From contig CAYMDP010000023.1 of NCBI GenBank assembly GCA_964389375.1, positions 1 to 46,810 on the forward strand: a stretch of DNA of 46,810 nt. Direction: 5' to 3'. The translations under genes and the position numbers were made by a program. Numbering within the stretch: position 1 is the first letter of the stretch; the number at the start of each line of letters is the position of its first letter. Source of the DNA: CAYMDP01 sp964389375. GTDB taxonomy: Bacteria > Bdellovibrionota > Bdellovibrionia > Bdellovibrionales > UBA1609. The notes under the pieces were generated by a model. That model made no database searches. It was not told the DNA's origin and worked only from the letters and a program-made list of their open reading frames with translations. Shown piece after piece: positions 16,032-24,555 of this stretch.

Positions 16032-17738
16032 ATGCGTAAAACTTTGACAGCTGTCTTCACTTCACTTGTCACCCTGGGTCTTATTGGCTTTAGCATTCCC
16101 TCAATGGCTCAGGCCTCCAAGGCAGAAACTGTGAAGACAGAAGCCGAAGGCCGAATGGTTTTGGTGAAGGAAATCTACGAAGCCTGTAAGCGAGGCGCAC
16201 AAGGTGCACCAGCTAAAGCAGGAAGCGCGGAAAAGGGACCAGATGGAAAACCAGTTACATCTTCTGCGAACTCCGATCAGTTAGCGAAATGTGAAAGGGA
16301 TTATATCGAGGGTCTTAAAGAGGCGTCTCGCGGCGCTCCAGTTGAAGATTCGTGTAAAAAAGCAGGAGAAGAATTTAGAAAAGCTCAGGGAGTTTTTCGC
16401 ACGGCCTGCGGAAAAGCAGGTTTAAGCCTTGATATCGGGACCACAGGCTTTGGCTGTTCGACGGCTGCGAACGCATGTAATTTGGGTTGTGAGACGGGAA
16501 CCTTGGAAGAGGACGAAGAGTTAGAGAGTCTTTGCGAAGCGGAGGAAGACTCCGATTCAAAATTAAGCCCGGACCTCCAAAAACTTATGGCCCAATATAA
16601 AACCTGTGCACCCAAGGCCACAGAAGATCTGAAGGATGCTGAAGAAAAATTCGAAAAGAAGAAAGATCGAATTGAAGGCAACCAGGACAAAATTAGGGAA
16701 GAAGAGGCCGCTCTCGCCGAGCTTCAACTCAGTGCCCAGGCTGTTATGGCCAAGCTGGATGAAAAAGCGAATACTATCGAAGAAGAACTGAAAGAGAGAA
16801 CCAGAAAGGCGGAAGAAAAGCTAAGGGCAGAAAAGGGTGCTTTGGCCGAAGCCATCATTAAGCTGGAGAACGCTCGAATGCAGGCCGAGGGCGGAATCCG
16901 CGAAGTCGAAATCAAAGAGCAAAATGCGCTGGTCGAAAAAAATAAGATGATCATGGACCTTAAGCAGACCTGTTTAGCTTCAGCCTTAAAGGCCCTCGAT
17001 GATCGTCGTAAACTTCGGGCCCAACAGCGGGCTACGGCGACCTATTCAGCCGGCGAGATCAAGAATCTTTGGAGTCAGGTAGGGACCAACCTTCTTCAAA
17101 AAGACCAGAGGTATGTCGACGGCTTGTCAAAAAGCTGTGAGCAAGGAAAGGCCGTTCAAAATAGCATAAAAATGATTAACGAAATGCACGATGCACGAAA
17201 GCTCGGCTTTATCGAAGAAAAGAGAAGACACTTAGCAAACATTCAGCGCGCCGATCGCGAAATTACCAATTTGCAATCGGGACAGCAAAATCAGGCAATC
17301 GCAGCTTACCAAACAGAAGTGTCTGATGCGCGGGCCTTTGCGCTGAAACAATGGAATCTTTTAAAGGCTGAGCGCGAAAGAGCGATGATGGCCTTAAATA
17401 ATCAAGTTGCACAAAAACAAAAAGAAATCCAAATCTTAAGAGCCCGAACAGATGAGATGGGTGGACAGTTCGAAGAAGCTAAACAAATCTACACAATGGC
17501 AAGAAAATACGGGAAATCAGGCCGGGCCTCTAAGTCCGGCGACGGCTATGATGTCGCAATCGCGGAACACCAAAATGCGGTCAGTGCAGCCGAAGAGGTT
17601 CGGGGCTGTTGTGCAGAAAGCGACTTCAAGAACAAGCCGGGCAATTCGGCATTGTGTACTCAAGCTGAAAATGCCTTAGGCGAGTCCTCTACAAGCGACA
17701 GTGATAATGTGAAGATTAAGGGTGGCACTACGAACTAA
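16032..17738 (+). CDS. Secreted coiled-coil protein, function unknown
   Basis: An ATG at 16017 is in frame, but GAGGGGA sits correctly before the ATG at 16032, where a clean signal peptide begins (MRKTLTAVFTSLVTLGLIG... SMAQA). The 568-aa product is exported. Residues about 50-180 are Cys-rich with an acidic stretch. Residues about 190-470 are Glu/Lys/Ala-rich and heptad-like, hence predicted long coiled coil. A CC motif occurs near the C-terminus. I do not recognise the family. The sigma-54 promoter upstream suggests expression under a specific signal or life-cycle stage. Confidence 0.8.
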   Translation: MRKTLTAVFTSLVTLGLIGFSIPSMAQASKAETVKTEAEGRMVLVKEIYEACKRGAQGAPAKAGSAEKGPDGKPVTSSANSDQLAKCERDYIEGLKEASRGAPVEDSCKKAGEEFRKAQGVFRTACGKAGLSLDIGTTGFGCSTAANACNLGCETGTLEEDEELESLCEAEEDSDSKLSPDLQKLMAQYKTCAPKATEDLKDAEEKFEKKKDRIEGNQDKIREEEAALAELQLSAQAVMAKLDEKANTIEEELKERTRKAEEKLRAEKGALAEAIIKLENARMQAEGGIREVEIKEQNALVEKNKMIMDLKQTCLASALKALDDRRKLRAQQRATATYSAGEIKNLWSQVGTNLLQKDQRYVDGLSKSCEQGKAVQNSIKMINEMHDARKLGFIEEKRRHLANIQRADREITNLQSGQQNQAIAAYQTEVSDARAFALKQWNLLKAERERAMMALNNQVAQKQKEIQILRARTDEMGGQFEEAKQIYTMARKYGKSGRASKSGDGYDVAIAEHQNAVSAAEEVRGCCAESDFKNKPGNSALCTQAENALGESSTSDSDNVKIKGGTTN

Positions 17739-17761
17739 GGGGCCATCTGAAAAAAACGGTC

Positions 17762-17918
17762 CTTGTGGGAACTGTGTGATCCTGTAAACCCGTGCATGTT
17801 AAGGTGGGTCGCCGTAGTAGCAACTTCAGGCTTCTCATTCTAGATGAGCTTGCTCACCATTGCCAGGGACAGCCCCCGAAAAAAACTTGTAGGGTTTACT
17901 TTGTCACCAGCCCACAAG
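17762..17918 (+). ncRNA. 6S-like rod-shaped structured RNA
   Basis: The 157-nt stretch folds back on itself by nested complementarity: CTTGTGGG (17762-17769) with CCCACAAG (17911-17918), CTG (17772-17774) with CAG (17908-17910), GTGA (17776-17779) with TCAC (17904-17907), and GTAAACCC (17784-17791) with GGGTTTAC (17892-17899). Small bulges separate these, then comes a large open centre and an apical hairpin CTCAT/ATGAG (17834-17848). A long irregular closing stem, central bubble and apical stem at this length is the architecture of 6S RNA, which sequesters RNA polymerase. The sequence gives no further proof, and the strand is assumed from the downstream terminator-like hairpin. Another structured RNA is possible. 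Confidence 0.5.
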
Positions 17919-17958
17919 AACTTCTTTAACTATAGCAAATCCCCAAAGCCCCTGCAAT

Positions 17959-17990
17959 GTGGCGAAAGCCAGTCCTGGTCGCTTTTTCAC
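17959..17990 (+). terminator. Terminator-like hairpin after the structured RNA
   Basis: The segment can pair TGTG/CACA, GCGA (17962-17965) with TCGC (17979-17982) and CCAG with CTGG, and contains a run of five T at 17983-17987. It would end a transcript coming from the 6S-like RNA. The stem is interrupted, so this is moderate at best. Confidence 0.35.
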
Positions 17991-18034
17991 AATAAAAAAC
18001 TAGCTCCATGAAAAGACTCAACTTTTAAACTTTT

Positions 18035-18062
18035 GGAGGAAGGTCCTGTAACACTTCAGGAC
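18035..18062 (+). promoter_or_regulatory. Unused Shine-Dalgarno sequence followed by a hairpin
   Basis: A strong GGAGGA (18035-18040) is followed at once by a 6-bp hairpin (GTCCTG 18043-18048 / CAGGAC 18057-18062). No ATG, GTG or TTG stands at a usable distance. The next gene starts 23 nt after the hairpin. It could be a leader element of the small membrane protein gene or a trace of a lost start. Confidence 0.3.
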
Positions 18063-18084
18063 GATTCTGCCGAAATATTATTTA

Positions 18085-18303
18085 ATGACAATCGCTCAAC
18101 TTGACTTGATTTTTCCATTTTTTGTGCTTTTTTGCGGTGCCATCCTCACGGTGGTGACCCACTTGCCGGTCCTTATGAAAATCGCAGAACAAAAATTTTC
18201 TACAGAAATTTACGAACAACTTAAAATGCACCGCGCCCTCTCTTTAGTGTTTTTAGTCGTCGGTGGCCTGTGGTCCCTTCAAAACATCTGGTACCTCAAC
18301 TAA
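18085..18303 (+). CDS. Small two-helix inner-membrane protein
   Basis: A 72-aa protein with hydrophobic helices at about residues 8-30 and 48-68 joined by a charged loop (KIAEQKFSTEIYEQLKMHR). The loop between the two hydrophobic stretches suggests a helical hairpin. No family is recognised. No upstream in-frame start is available because a stop lies 36 bp before the ATG, and no ribosome binding site stands directly before it. It lies between the 6S-like RNA and xseA in the same orientation. Confidence 0.55.
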   Translation: MTIAQLDLIFPFFVLFCGAILTVVTHLPVLMKIAEQKFSTEIYEQLKMHRALSLVFLVVGGLWSLQNIWYLN

Positions 18304-18309
18304 AAGGCT

Positions 18310-18406
18310 CCAGGTCCCAACTGGTAGCAGCAGCGAGTCACATTCCAGAATACTATCTCGATAGACCCTGTGCAGTTTAGCTTGCTTTGCCGTGCACACA
18401 ATTCTG
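18310..18406 (+). promoter_or_regulatory. Structured stretch upstream of xseA
   Basis: This short gap contains a hairpin CCAG/CTGG (18310-18324) and an enclosing pair CAGAAT (18346-18351) / ATTCTG (18401-18406). Two hairpins nest inside the pair: CTATC/GATAG (18353-18364) and TGTGCA/TGCACA (18369-18398). It could be a folded leader RNA of xseA. Stems of 5-6 bp may arise by chance. Confidence 0.25.
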
Positions 18407-18450
18407 AAAGCCTTGCAATGGGATTCGCTTTCGGGTTAGGTCTTTAAGCC

Positions 18451-19833
18451 ATGCAACAGGGCTCATTTGACTTTTCCGCACCCACTAAAAAAGACCCCTC
18501 AGAAAACAAGGCTGAAGAGCCTAAGGTTTTATCTGTTTCAGAATTAAACCGCATGATCCGCGGTCAGCTTGAAGGTCAATTTCGCCTGATTTGGCTTCAA
18601 GGGGAGATCTCTAATTTTAAAGCCCATACTTCGGGGCATTTCTACTTCAGCTTAAAGGATGCCTCGGCTCAAGTCAGCGCGGTGATGTTTAAAGGCTTCA
18701 ACTCTCGATTAAAGTTTAAACCCACTGAAGGCCTAGAAGTTTTAGTGCGGGGAAAAGTTACGGTTTATGAGCCTCGCGGAAATTACCAAGTGTTTTGTGA
18801 ACTGATGGAGCCCGTGGGAGCTGGAGCCCTACAAAAAGCCTTCGAGCAACTAAAAGCAAAGCTACAATCCGAAGGACTCTTTGATCCGGCAAAAAAGCGA
18901 AGCCTTCCCCCATATCCAAAACATGTGGCGGTGATCACTTCACCAACGGGTGCTGCGGTTCGAGATATTTTGAATGTGCTTTCAAGGCGGCATCGCGGGC
19001 TTCAGGTGACGATCATTCCCGTCTTGGTCCAAGGGGATCAAGCACCGGCTTCAATACGTGAAGGTCTTCGAAAAGCAAATTTACTTAAAGATGTTGAGGT
19101 CATTATTGTCGGACGAGGTGGCGGATCCATTGAAGATCTTTGGGGCTTTAACGATGAAGCATTGGCTCGTGATATTGCGGCATCAAAAATTCCTGTGATT
19201 TCAGCCGTTGGACACGAAGTTGACTTTACGATTGCAGATTTTGTGGCCGATCTTCGTGCACCCACTCCTTCGGCGGCCGCAGAAATGGTCGTCAAAAACG
19301 TCGGGGATGTCCAAGAAAAGATCCAGCTTCTTTATCGCAACCTCAGACAAGCGACTCTTCAGATTCTGTCTGGACAAAAAAGAAACCTAAATTTAATCAG
19401 CAGACGCCTTGTCGATCCAAGACGGCGCCTTCAGGATTTAATCTTTCGTTGTGATGAGCTTTCGCAGCGCTTAGAGGCCGCAATCTCTAGATATATTAAA
19501 ACCCAAGGGCTTCAGCTTCAATTGTTAAAGCGAAAGCTGGGGGACCCTAAAGAAAATCTAAAAGCAGTTCGTCTTCATTGGACCAAGCAAAACCAAGGTC
19601 TTAAAAACGCGATCTTTTTGTTGATCGAACGCAAAAAATCAAAGCTTCAAGAAAAAACTGCAGTTTTGGATTCTTTAAGTCCACTTCGAGTCGTCGATCG
19701 GGGTTATTCGATAGCAAAAAAGAACAAAGAAGTTGTGAAGTCGGCAAAACAACTTAAAGTCAGCGACCGCATCGAGCTGACATTCGCGATTGGCAAAGCC
19801 GAAGTTGAAGTCACAAAAATTTTTGAATCTTAA
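18451..19833 (+). CDS. xseA: Exodeoxyribonuclease VII large subunit
   Basis: The large subunit of ExoVII, which degrades single-stranded DNA from both ends. The N-terminal OB-fold domain reads LWLQ-GEISNFKAHTSGHFYFSL (about residues 48-70). The catalytic domain has IVGRGGGSIEDLWGFNDE and ISAVGHEVDFTIADFVADLR, followed by PTPSAAAE. The C-terminus is a long helical stretch and then SPLRVVDRGYSI. Length (460 aa) is typical. It is followed directly by xseB and ispA, a common arrangement in Proteobacteria. Start ATG 18451 after a weak TTAGG. Confidence 0.96.
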   Translation: MQQGSFDFSAPTKKDPSENKAEEPKVLSVSELNRMIRGQLEGQFRLIWLQGEISNFKAHTSGHFYFSLKDASAQVSAVMFKGFNSRLKFKPTEGLEVLVRGKVTVYEPRGNYQVFCELMEPVGAGALQKAFEQLKAKLQSEGLFDPAKKRSLPPYPKHVAVITSPTGAAVRDILNVLSRRHRGLQVTIIPVLVQGDQAPASIREGLRKANLLKDVEVIIVGRGGGSIEDLWGFNDEALARDIAASKIPVISAVGHEVDFTIADFVADLRAPTPSAAAEMVVKNVGDVQEKIQLLYRNLRQATLQILSGQKRNLNLISRRLVDPRRRLQDLIFRCDELSQRLEAAISRYIKTQGLQLQLLKRKLGDPKENLKAVRLHWTKQNQGLKNAIFLLIERKKSKLQEKTAVLDSLSPLRVVDRGYSIAKKNKEVVKSAKQLKVSDRIELTFAIGKAEVEVTKIFES

Positions 19834-19850
19834 TGGCGAAGGAGAAAAAT

Positions 19851-20075
19851 ATGGATTTTGAAAAAAAGCTAGGCCGTCTTGAGGATATCGTCGGCAAGAT
19901 CGAAAAAGGTGATCTAAGCCTCGAAGAATCTTTAAAGATCTTCGAAGAGGGGGTTCGCCTAAGCCGAGAATGCCACAGCCAACTGAATGAAGCCGAACAA
20001 AAAGTAAAGGTCTTGCTAAGTGTGAATGACAAGGGTGATGCAGAAACCGAAGATTTTAAAATTCAGGACGCCTAA
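19851..20075 (+). CDS. xseB: Exodeoxyribonuclease VII small subunit
   Basis: A small helical-hairpin protein that binds the XseA C-terminal helices. The conserved core is FEKKLGRLEDIVGKIEKGD and LEEGVRLSRECH-like sequence. An in-frame ATG at 19833 overlaps the xseA stop, but AAGGAG (19839-19844) is well placed for the ATG at 19851 and not for 19833, so I favour a 74-aa product beginning MDFEKKLG. The stop overlaps the ispA start by one base (TAATG). Confidence 0.9.
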   Translation: MDFEKKLGRLEDIVGKIEKGDLSLEESLKIFEEGVRLSRECHSQLNEAEQKVKVLLSVNDKGDAETEDFKIQDA

Positions 20076-20923
20076 TGTCTTCTCCCTATCAGGATTATTT
20101 TAAGTCTGAAATCCGGCTCATTGAGGCCGGTTTAAAAGAGGCCTGCGATCAGTTTGTTTCAGGCGCAACAGCGCCCGAGCAAAGACTTAAAGAATCCATG
20201 TCTTATTCACTTTTGGGTGAGGGTAAAAGATTTCGTCCTTTGCTTTCTTTGCTGGTCGCGAAGGCCTTATCCAAAGAAGCCACTCAGGTCTTGGACTTTG
20301 CCCTAAGCCTTGAGATGATTCATACCTATTCGCTGATCCACGATGATTTGCCCGCGATGGATAATGATGACCTTCGCAGAGGCCGCCCCACCAACCACAA
20401 AGTTTATGGGGAAGCTTTGGCACTTTTGTCGGGCAGTGCTTTGTATGGCCAGGCTTTCTTAGTGATCGCGGCAAGCCCTCATCTTCTTCAAGCAAAAAAA
20501 ATCGAAGTGATTCGCCTATTAGCCGAGGCCACTGGGGGGCAGGGCCTGGTTGCCGGTCAAGTCATGGACATAGATAATAAAAGCTTGGATCAGACGCAGG
20601 TTTACCGGGTTCATCAACTAAAGACGGGGGCCTTGATAGAACTTGCCGTCTTAGGTGCAGCTCATTTCTGTGAAGCGACTTCTTCAGAGTTTGAGATTCT
20701 AAAGACCTACTCAAGGCACTTAGGTTTAGCTTTTCAGCTTGCGGACGATCTTTTGGATGCGGACGACCAAGCCTTCTCAATTTTAAGTCTGCAATCAATT
20801 GAAAAGACCAAAGAAGATCTGGTCCGAGAAACAGAGCTTTCGCTAAAAGCCCTTGAAGGTTTTGGTCCAAAAGCTGAGGGCTTGCGGTTTATTTCTGAGT
20901 TTAATCAAAAACGGCTTTATTAA
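20075..20923 (+). CDS. ispA: Farnesyl / geranylgeranyl diphosphate synthase
   Basis: A trans-isoprenyl diphosphate synthase of 282 aa. The first Asp-rich motif is DDLPAMDNDDLRRGRPT and the second is LADDLLDADD, both binding Mg-diphosphate. It condenses isopentenyl diphosphate with allylic diphosphates, feeding undecaprenyl phosphate (wall carrier) and quinones. The xseA-xseB-ispA order is classic and supports farnesyl diphosphate as the product, although chain length cannot be decided by eye. Its last 23 bp overlap the 3' end of the convergent membrane-protein gene. Confidence 0.93.
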   Translation: MSSPYQDYFKSEIRLIEAGLKEACDQFVSGATAPEQRLKESMSYSLLGEGKRFRPLLSLLVAKALSKEATQVLDFALSLEMIHTYSLIHDDLPAMDNDDLRRGRPTNHKVYGEALALLSGSALYGQAFLVIAASPHLLQAKKIEVIRLLAEATGGQGLVAGQVMDIDNKSLDQTQVYRVHQLKTGALIELAVLGAAHFCEATSSEFEILKTYSRHLGLAFQLADDLLDADDQAFSILSLQSIEKTKEDLVRETELSLKALEGFGPKAEGLRFISEFNQKRLY

Positions 20924-21482
20924 GATTTGTTGAGTAGTACTTAGAGACCAGCCCAGTGACCTGTTCTTGATATCGATTAAAGCATTCTTTTTCGGCCTCA
21001 TCTTTTGGATCAAAGCCACCACATTCTTTAGTCATATCTAAAAACAATCCAATACAAGCCTTTAAATATTCCGGAGACTCTTTTCGAAAAAGACCGGCTA
21101 TGTCTTCAAAGTCTTTTTTAACAGACTCTTGGGCGGTTGCCGTATTTTCTTCTGAACTTTGCGCTTCTCTTAATTTTTGCGCCACAGAAATAAACTTGGC
21201 ATCGATATTCTTAGAAATAAGTGGCTTTGGGCCCTCGTCCTTTGCTCCGGCTCCTCCAGCCTCTTCGCTAAGCTCTTTTTGCATATTACTAATGGCATCA
21301 TCAAGCTCGCGCTTGCTATCTTGAATCAGCACATAGGGAAACATCATCCCGACACAAGCAACTTCAGCTTGATCACTGTGGATCTTCTTTTGATAAAGAA
21401 AAAAACTTCCCGCGCTCCCTAAAACCAACAAGACCAGTAAAATTACAATTATTTTGATATGCTTCATAATGAAGTTGAGCAT
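20901..21482 (-). CDS. Membrane-anchored protein, function unknown
   Basis: 193 aa with one N-terminal hydrophobic helix (residues about 9-28, IVILLVLLVLGSAG). The rest is polar, acidic and probably periplasmic, with four cysteines that could form disulfides (CVGMMF, YLKACIG, KECGG, KECFNRYQ). I do not recognise a family. The start may be 21482 or the in-frame ATG at 21467; neither has a clear ribosome binding site. The end overlaps ispA tail to tail by 23 bp, and upstream it diverges from tlyA with under 50 bp between. Confidence 0.6.
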   Translation of the reverse strand: MLNFIMKHIKIIVILLVLLVLGSAGSFFLYQKKIHSDQAEVACVGMMFPYVLIQDSKRELDDAISNMQKELSEEAGGAGAKDEGPKPLISKNIDAKFISVAQKLREAQSSEENTATAQESVKKDFEDIAGLFRKESPEYLKACIGLFLDMTKECGGFDPKDEAEKECFNRYQEQVTGLVSKYYSTNLNKAVFD

Positions 21483-21530
21483 ATCAGCGGCATTGTCTAA
21501 AACAAATGAAATAGATAAAGCGAGATTAAA

Positions 21531-22307
21531 ATGTCAGAAAAACTTCGCCTCGATCAGGCCTTGGTAAAATGGTCCATGGCGCCAAGTCGGTCGAAAGCTC
21601 AAGAAATGATCAAGTCGGGAGAAGTTACCTTCGGTCCCGAGGGACAGCGGCGCAAGATTTTAAACCCAAGCTTTCAAGTTTTACAATCAGACCGAGCTCA
21701 GGTTCACATTGAGGGCGAAGAAGTCTTGCGCTTTGTATCCCGGGCCGGAAGAAAGCTGGATCAGGCCCTGGATCACATTCACTATGTTGTTAAAGGTCAG
21801 CGGGTTTTGGATGTGGGTCAATCCACCGGCGGATTTACAGACTGTCTTTTGCAAAGGGGGGCCGCAGAGGTGGTTGGTATCGATGTTGGGACCGCTCAGT
21901 TGGCGCCCAGCTTGGCCTTGGATCCGAGAGTGAAAAGTTTTGAAAAAATGAATGCCAGACAGCTTGGGGAGTATGTGGAGCTAAAAGCCTTTAAAGGCAC
22001 ATTTGATTTAATTGTAATCGATGTTTCGTTTATCTCGCAGACTCAGGTTTTGTCCCAACTTCCTCAATTTTTAAAAGGCTCGGGACGAATTTTATCTTTG
22101 GTAAAGCCACAGTTCGAATTATCAAAACAAGATCTAAGTTCAAAAGGAATTGTGAAAGATCATGGACAATTTGAACTTGTGCAGTCTAGGATAGCGGAGT
22201 CCTTTGCCGAGCAAAACCTGCAAATCATCGAATATTTTGAAAGCGCTCTGCTGGGACAAGATGGAAACAAAGAATTTTTTGCTTATGCAAAACTAAAAGG
22301 GGATTAA
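21531..22307 (+). CDS. tlyA: TlyA-family rRNA 2'-O-methyltransferase / haemolysin A family
   Basis: The N-terminal S4 RNA-binding domain (about residues 5-65, LDQALVKWSMAPSRSKAQE) is followed by an FtsJ-like methyltransferase domain with the SAM-binding motif LDVGQSTGGFTDCLL, then VVGIDVG and IVIDVSFISQ. TlyA of mycobacteria methylates 16S and 23S rRNA ribose. Length 258 aa is normal. It is the first gene of a tight run with a patatin-like lipoprotein (2-bp gap) and pepP (11-bp gap). Confidence 0.9.
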   Translation: MSEKLRLDQALVKWSMAPSRSKAQEMIKSGEVTFGPEGQRRKILNPSFQVLQSDRAQVHIEGEEVLRFVSRAGRKLDQALDHIHYVVKGQRVLDVGQSTGGFTDCLLQRGAAEVVGIDVGTAQLAPSLALDPRVKSFEKMNARQLGEYVELKAFKGTFDLIVIDVSFISQTQVLSQLPQFLKGSGRILSLVKPQFELSKQDLSSKGIVKDHGQFELVQSRIAESFAEQNLQIIEYFESALLGQDGNKEFFAYAKLKGD

Positions 22308-22309
22308 AT

Positions 22310-23230
22310 ATGAAAGTCCTTGTTCTCATAATTAGTCTTTTGGCAGTAGCCTGCGGAAGTTTAAAAACCAGAAGAGACGCTCCACTCCCAAAGGATGCCG
22401 CTGAAGAATCGACCTTTGATCAAGATGGGGCCTCTGAGCCCAAAGATGAAGCAAAGCCAATTGGGGCGCCGACAAAGGTAGGATTGATTTTAGGTCCGGG
22501 TGGGGCGCGGACTTTCGCTCATGTTGGTGTCTTGCGAGAACTCAGCAAGCAACGCATCCAAGCAGAATATGTTTTGGGACTTGAATGGGCCTCTTTAATT
22601 GGCGCCCTTTATGCTCAAAAGGCTTTGGTTCACGATCTGGAGTGGAAGCTTTATAAGCTCGACCCAGATGAACTCGTCAGTCGAAGTTTTTTTTCAAACC
22701 GTCAGGCCCCTCAAAAGGTTTCCATCTTAAGTTCTTATATGAAGGCCAATCTTCCCACCGAAAGGATCGAGTCGGGAAAAATTGGATTCTCTTGCCCGAT
22801 TTATTCGATGACTCGCGGGACCAAGCAGTGGGTCCAGGCCGGAGGGCTTAATCCGATGCTGCTTAGATGCATGGCCTTTCCGCCGCTTTACGAACCCCAC
22901 GGGGAGTGGGTCGCCGACCCCTTTTCTTTAAAAGAGGCTGTCGCTCACCTAAAATCAAAGGGAGTAAATCTAATTTTGTATGTGGACGTCTTGCGTGGGG
23001 CCTCCCCAGTTTCGAAAGAAGTTGCGCAGTCGAATCCTGCGGCGAGCCTACTTTGGGCCCAGCTTAAAAAAAGCCTGATGGATGAGGCTCAAGTCCGCTT
23101 AGAGGTGATATCAGTTGATGCCTCGCAATTTTCGCTTAGTGATTTCAAAAAACGGCAAGAGCTGGTAAAATTAGGCGAAAGCCAAAGCCGCAGCTCGATT
23201 CATCGAGTTGCCGAAAAATACGGTTTTTAA
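22310..23230 (+). CDS. Patatin-like lipoprotein lacking the catalytic serine
   Basis: A signal peptide ends in LLAVAC, so Cys15 is probably lipidated; a polar linker follows to about residue 55. The patatin fold is recognisable from the oxyanion loop GPGGARTFAHVGVL. The nucleophile elbow, normally GxSxG as in GTSAGALVGALYA, reads GLEWASLIGALYA, with Glu where Ser should be. The Asp of the dyad may be the one in WVADPF, but it lacks the usual following Gly. Phospholipase activity is therefore unlikely. A structural or binding role is inference. A good AAGGGGA ribosome site precedes ATG 22310. Confidence 0.65.
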   Translation: MKVLVLIISLLAVACGSLKTRRDAPLPKDAAEESTFDQDGASEPKDEAKPIGAPTKVGLILGPGGARTFAHVGVLRELSKQRIQAEYVLGLEWASLIGALYAQKALVHDLEWKLYKLDPDELVSRSFFSNRQAPQKVSILSSYMKANLPTERIESGKIGFSCPIYSMTRGTKQWVQAGGLNPMLLRCMAFPPLYEPHGEWVADPFSLKEAVAHLKSKGVNLILYVDVLRGASPVSKEVAQSNPAASLLWAQLKKSLMDEAQVRLEVISVDASQFSLSDFKKRQELVKLGESQSRSSIHRVAEKYGF

Positions 23231-23241
23231 AAAGGGATCCG

Positions 23242-24555
23242 ATGAGACAGCCGAATTTAGATTTAAACATATTCAAAGAGCGAAGAAGAAGACTTGCAGA
23301 AAAAGCTCCAGGATCGGCATTGATTTTGTCTTCTCACCCAGAGCATATTCGCAACAACGATGTTCATCACCCCTATCGTCAGGACACAAATTTTTATTAT
23401 CTGACTGGCTTTGAAGAGCCGGAAAGCGTGTTTATTTTTAGACCCGGACAAAGTCCAGAAACAGTCATGTTTGTTCGCGAAAAAAATATGGAGCGCGAGA
23501 CCTGGGATGGATTTCGCTACGGGGTCGATGCGACTGCAAAGCTATTTGCGATTGATAAAACTTATCCAATTGCGGATTTCGAATTGCTGGCTCCAGACCT
23601 TCTTTCTTCTGTTGACCGAGTTTATACGAATCGATTTATGGACCCGCATTTTGATAAGCAGATGGAGTCCATTCTTAAAGCGACAAAAGCAAAATCTAGG
23701 CGTAGCGGAAAAGGCCTCCTGCCCGTCTTTGATATTTGCTCTTTGCTTGGTGAGCTGCGTGTATTTAAGTCCGCCGTTGAAGCGGCTCAGTTGCGCAAGG
23801 CTTGCGAGATCACTGCAGAGGCTCACATAGAAGTCATGAAACAAACGCGTCCTGGTTTAAACGAAAAATACCTTCATGGCGTTTTTATTAAAGAGATTTA
23901 TGCTAGAGGTGCTGCGCGCGAGGGCTATGGTGGAATTTTTGCTGGCGGCTTTAACGCCACAACTCTTCATTATGTTTTTAATGACCAGACTCTTCGCGAC
24001 GGAGATTTATTCTTAGTCGATGCTGGAGCAGAATATCAGTATTTCACCGGAGACATAACTAGAACTTTTCCAGTCAATGGAAAGTTCAATTCCACGCAAA
24101 AGCGAATTTACCAAGGTGTTTTGGATGTGCAAAAATCCCTTATCGATATGGTGAAGCCGGGAATCAGTTTAAGCTTTCTTCAAGAAGCCACGATTTCTGG
24201 TTTGGTGGATTTGATGCTGGACGAAAAATTGCTTAAGGGAAATAAGTCGGACCTTATTCATGAACGGGCTTTTTTGAAGTATTACCCTCACGGAGTCTCT
24301 CATTACCTTGGAATGGATGTTCACGATGCGGGCCTTGCAGAGATTAACGGAAAGCCTCGTCTTATCGAAGCGGGCATGGCCTTTACCATCGAGCCTGGAA
24401 TTTATATTCCTCTTCTTGATGAATCGGCTCCTGAAGAGTTGCGCGGCCTAGGCGTGCGCATCGAAGATGATATCTTAGTGACGGACTCTGGCTGTGAAGT
24501 GTTAACTGAAAAAGCCGTCAAGGAAGTCTCAGACATCGAAGCAATCATGGGGTAA
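23242..24555 (+). CDS. pepP: Xaa-Pro aminopeptidase, M24B family
   Basis: A two-domain metallopeptidase that removes N-terminal residues before proline. The N-terminal creatinase-like domain spans about residues 1-140. The C-terminal pita-bread domain has all five metal ligands in order: VDAGAEYQYFTGDITRTF (two Asp), YPHGVSHYLGMDVHD (His), IEPGIYI (Glu) and VRIEDDILVT (Glu). Length 437 aa matches E. coli PepP. It lacks a signal peptide, so it is cytoplasmic. Its TAA stop is the tip of a 91-bp palindrome (GGGTAAC) that also supplies the stop of the convergent HAD gene. Confidence 0.94.
   Translation: MRQPNLDLNIFKERRRRLAEKAPGSALILSSHPEHIRNNDVHHPYRQDTNFYYLTGFEEPESVFIFRPGQSPETVMFVREKNMERETWDGFRYGVDATAKLFAIDKTYPIADFELLAPDLLSSVDRVYTNRFMDPHFDKQMESILKATKAKSRRSGKGLLPVFDICSLLGELRVFKSAVEAAQLRKACEITAEAHIEVMKQTRPGLNEKYLHGVFIKEIYARGAAREGYGGIFAGGFNATTLHYVFNDQTLRDGDLFLVDAGAEYQYFTGDITRTFPVNGKFNSTQKRIYQGVLDVQKSLIDMVKPGISLSFLQEATISGLVDLMLDEKLLKGNKSDLIHERAFLKYYPHGVSHYLGMDVHDAGLAEINGKPRLIEAGMAFTIEPGIYIPLLDESAPEELRGLGVRIEDDILVTDSGCEVLTEKAVKEVSDIEAIMG

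Noticed and set aside
17701..17760. Sigma-54-like TGGCAC near 17724
   Set aside because: No GC at the -12 position 10 nt after GG.
20901..20923. Overlap of ispA with the opposite gene as sign of a misannotated end
   Set aside because: Both stops are clear and a 23-bp tail-to-tail overlap is ordinary in compact genomes.
23411..23844. Large alternative-frame ORFs inside pepP
   Set aside because: pepP shows full-length family motifs in its own frame; the others lack starts and conserved features.
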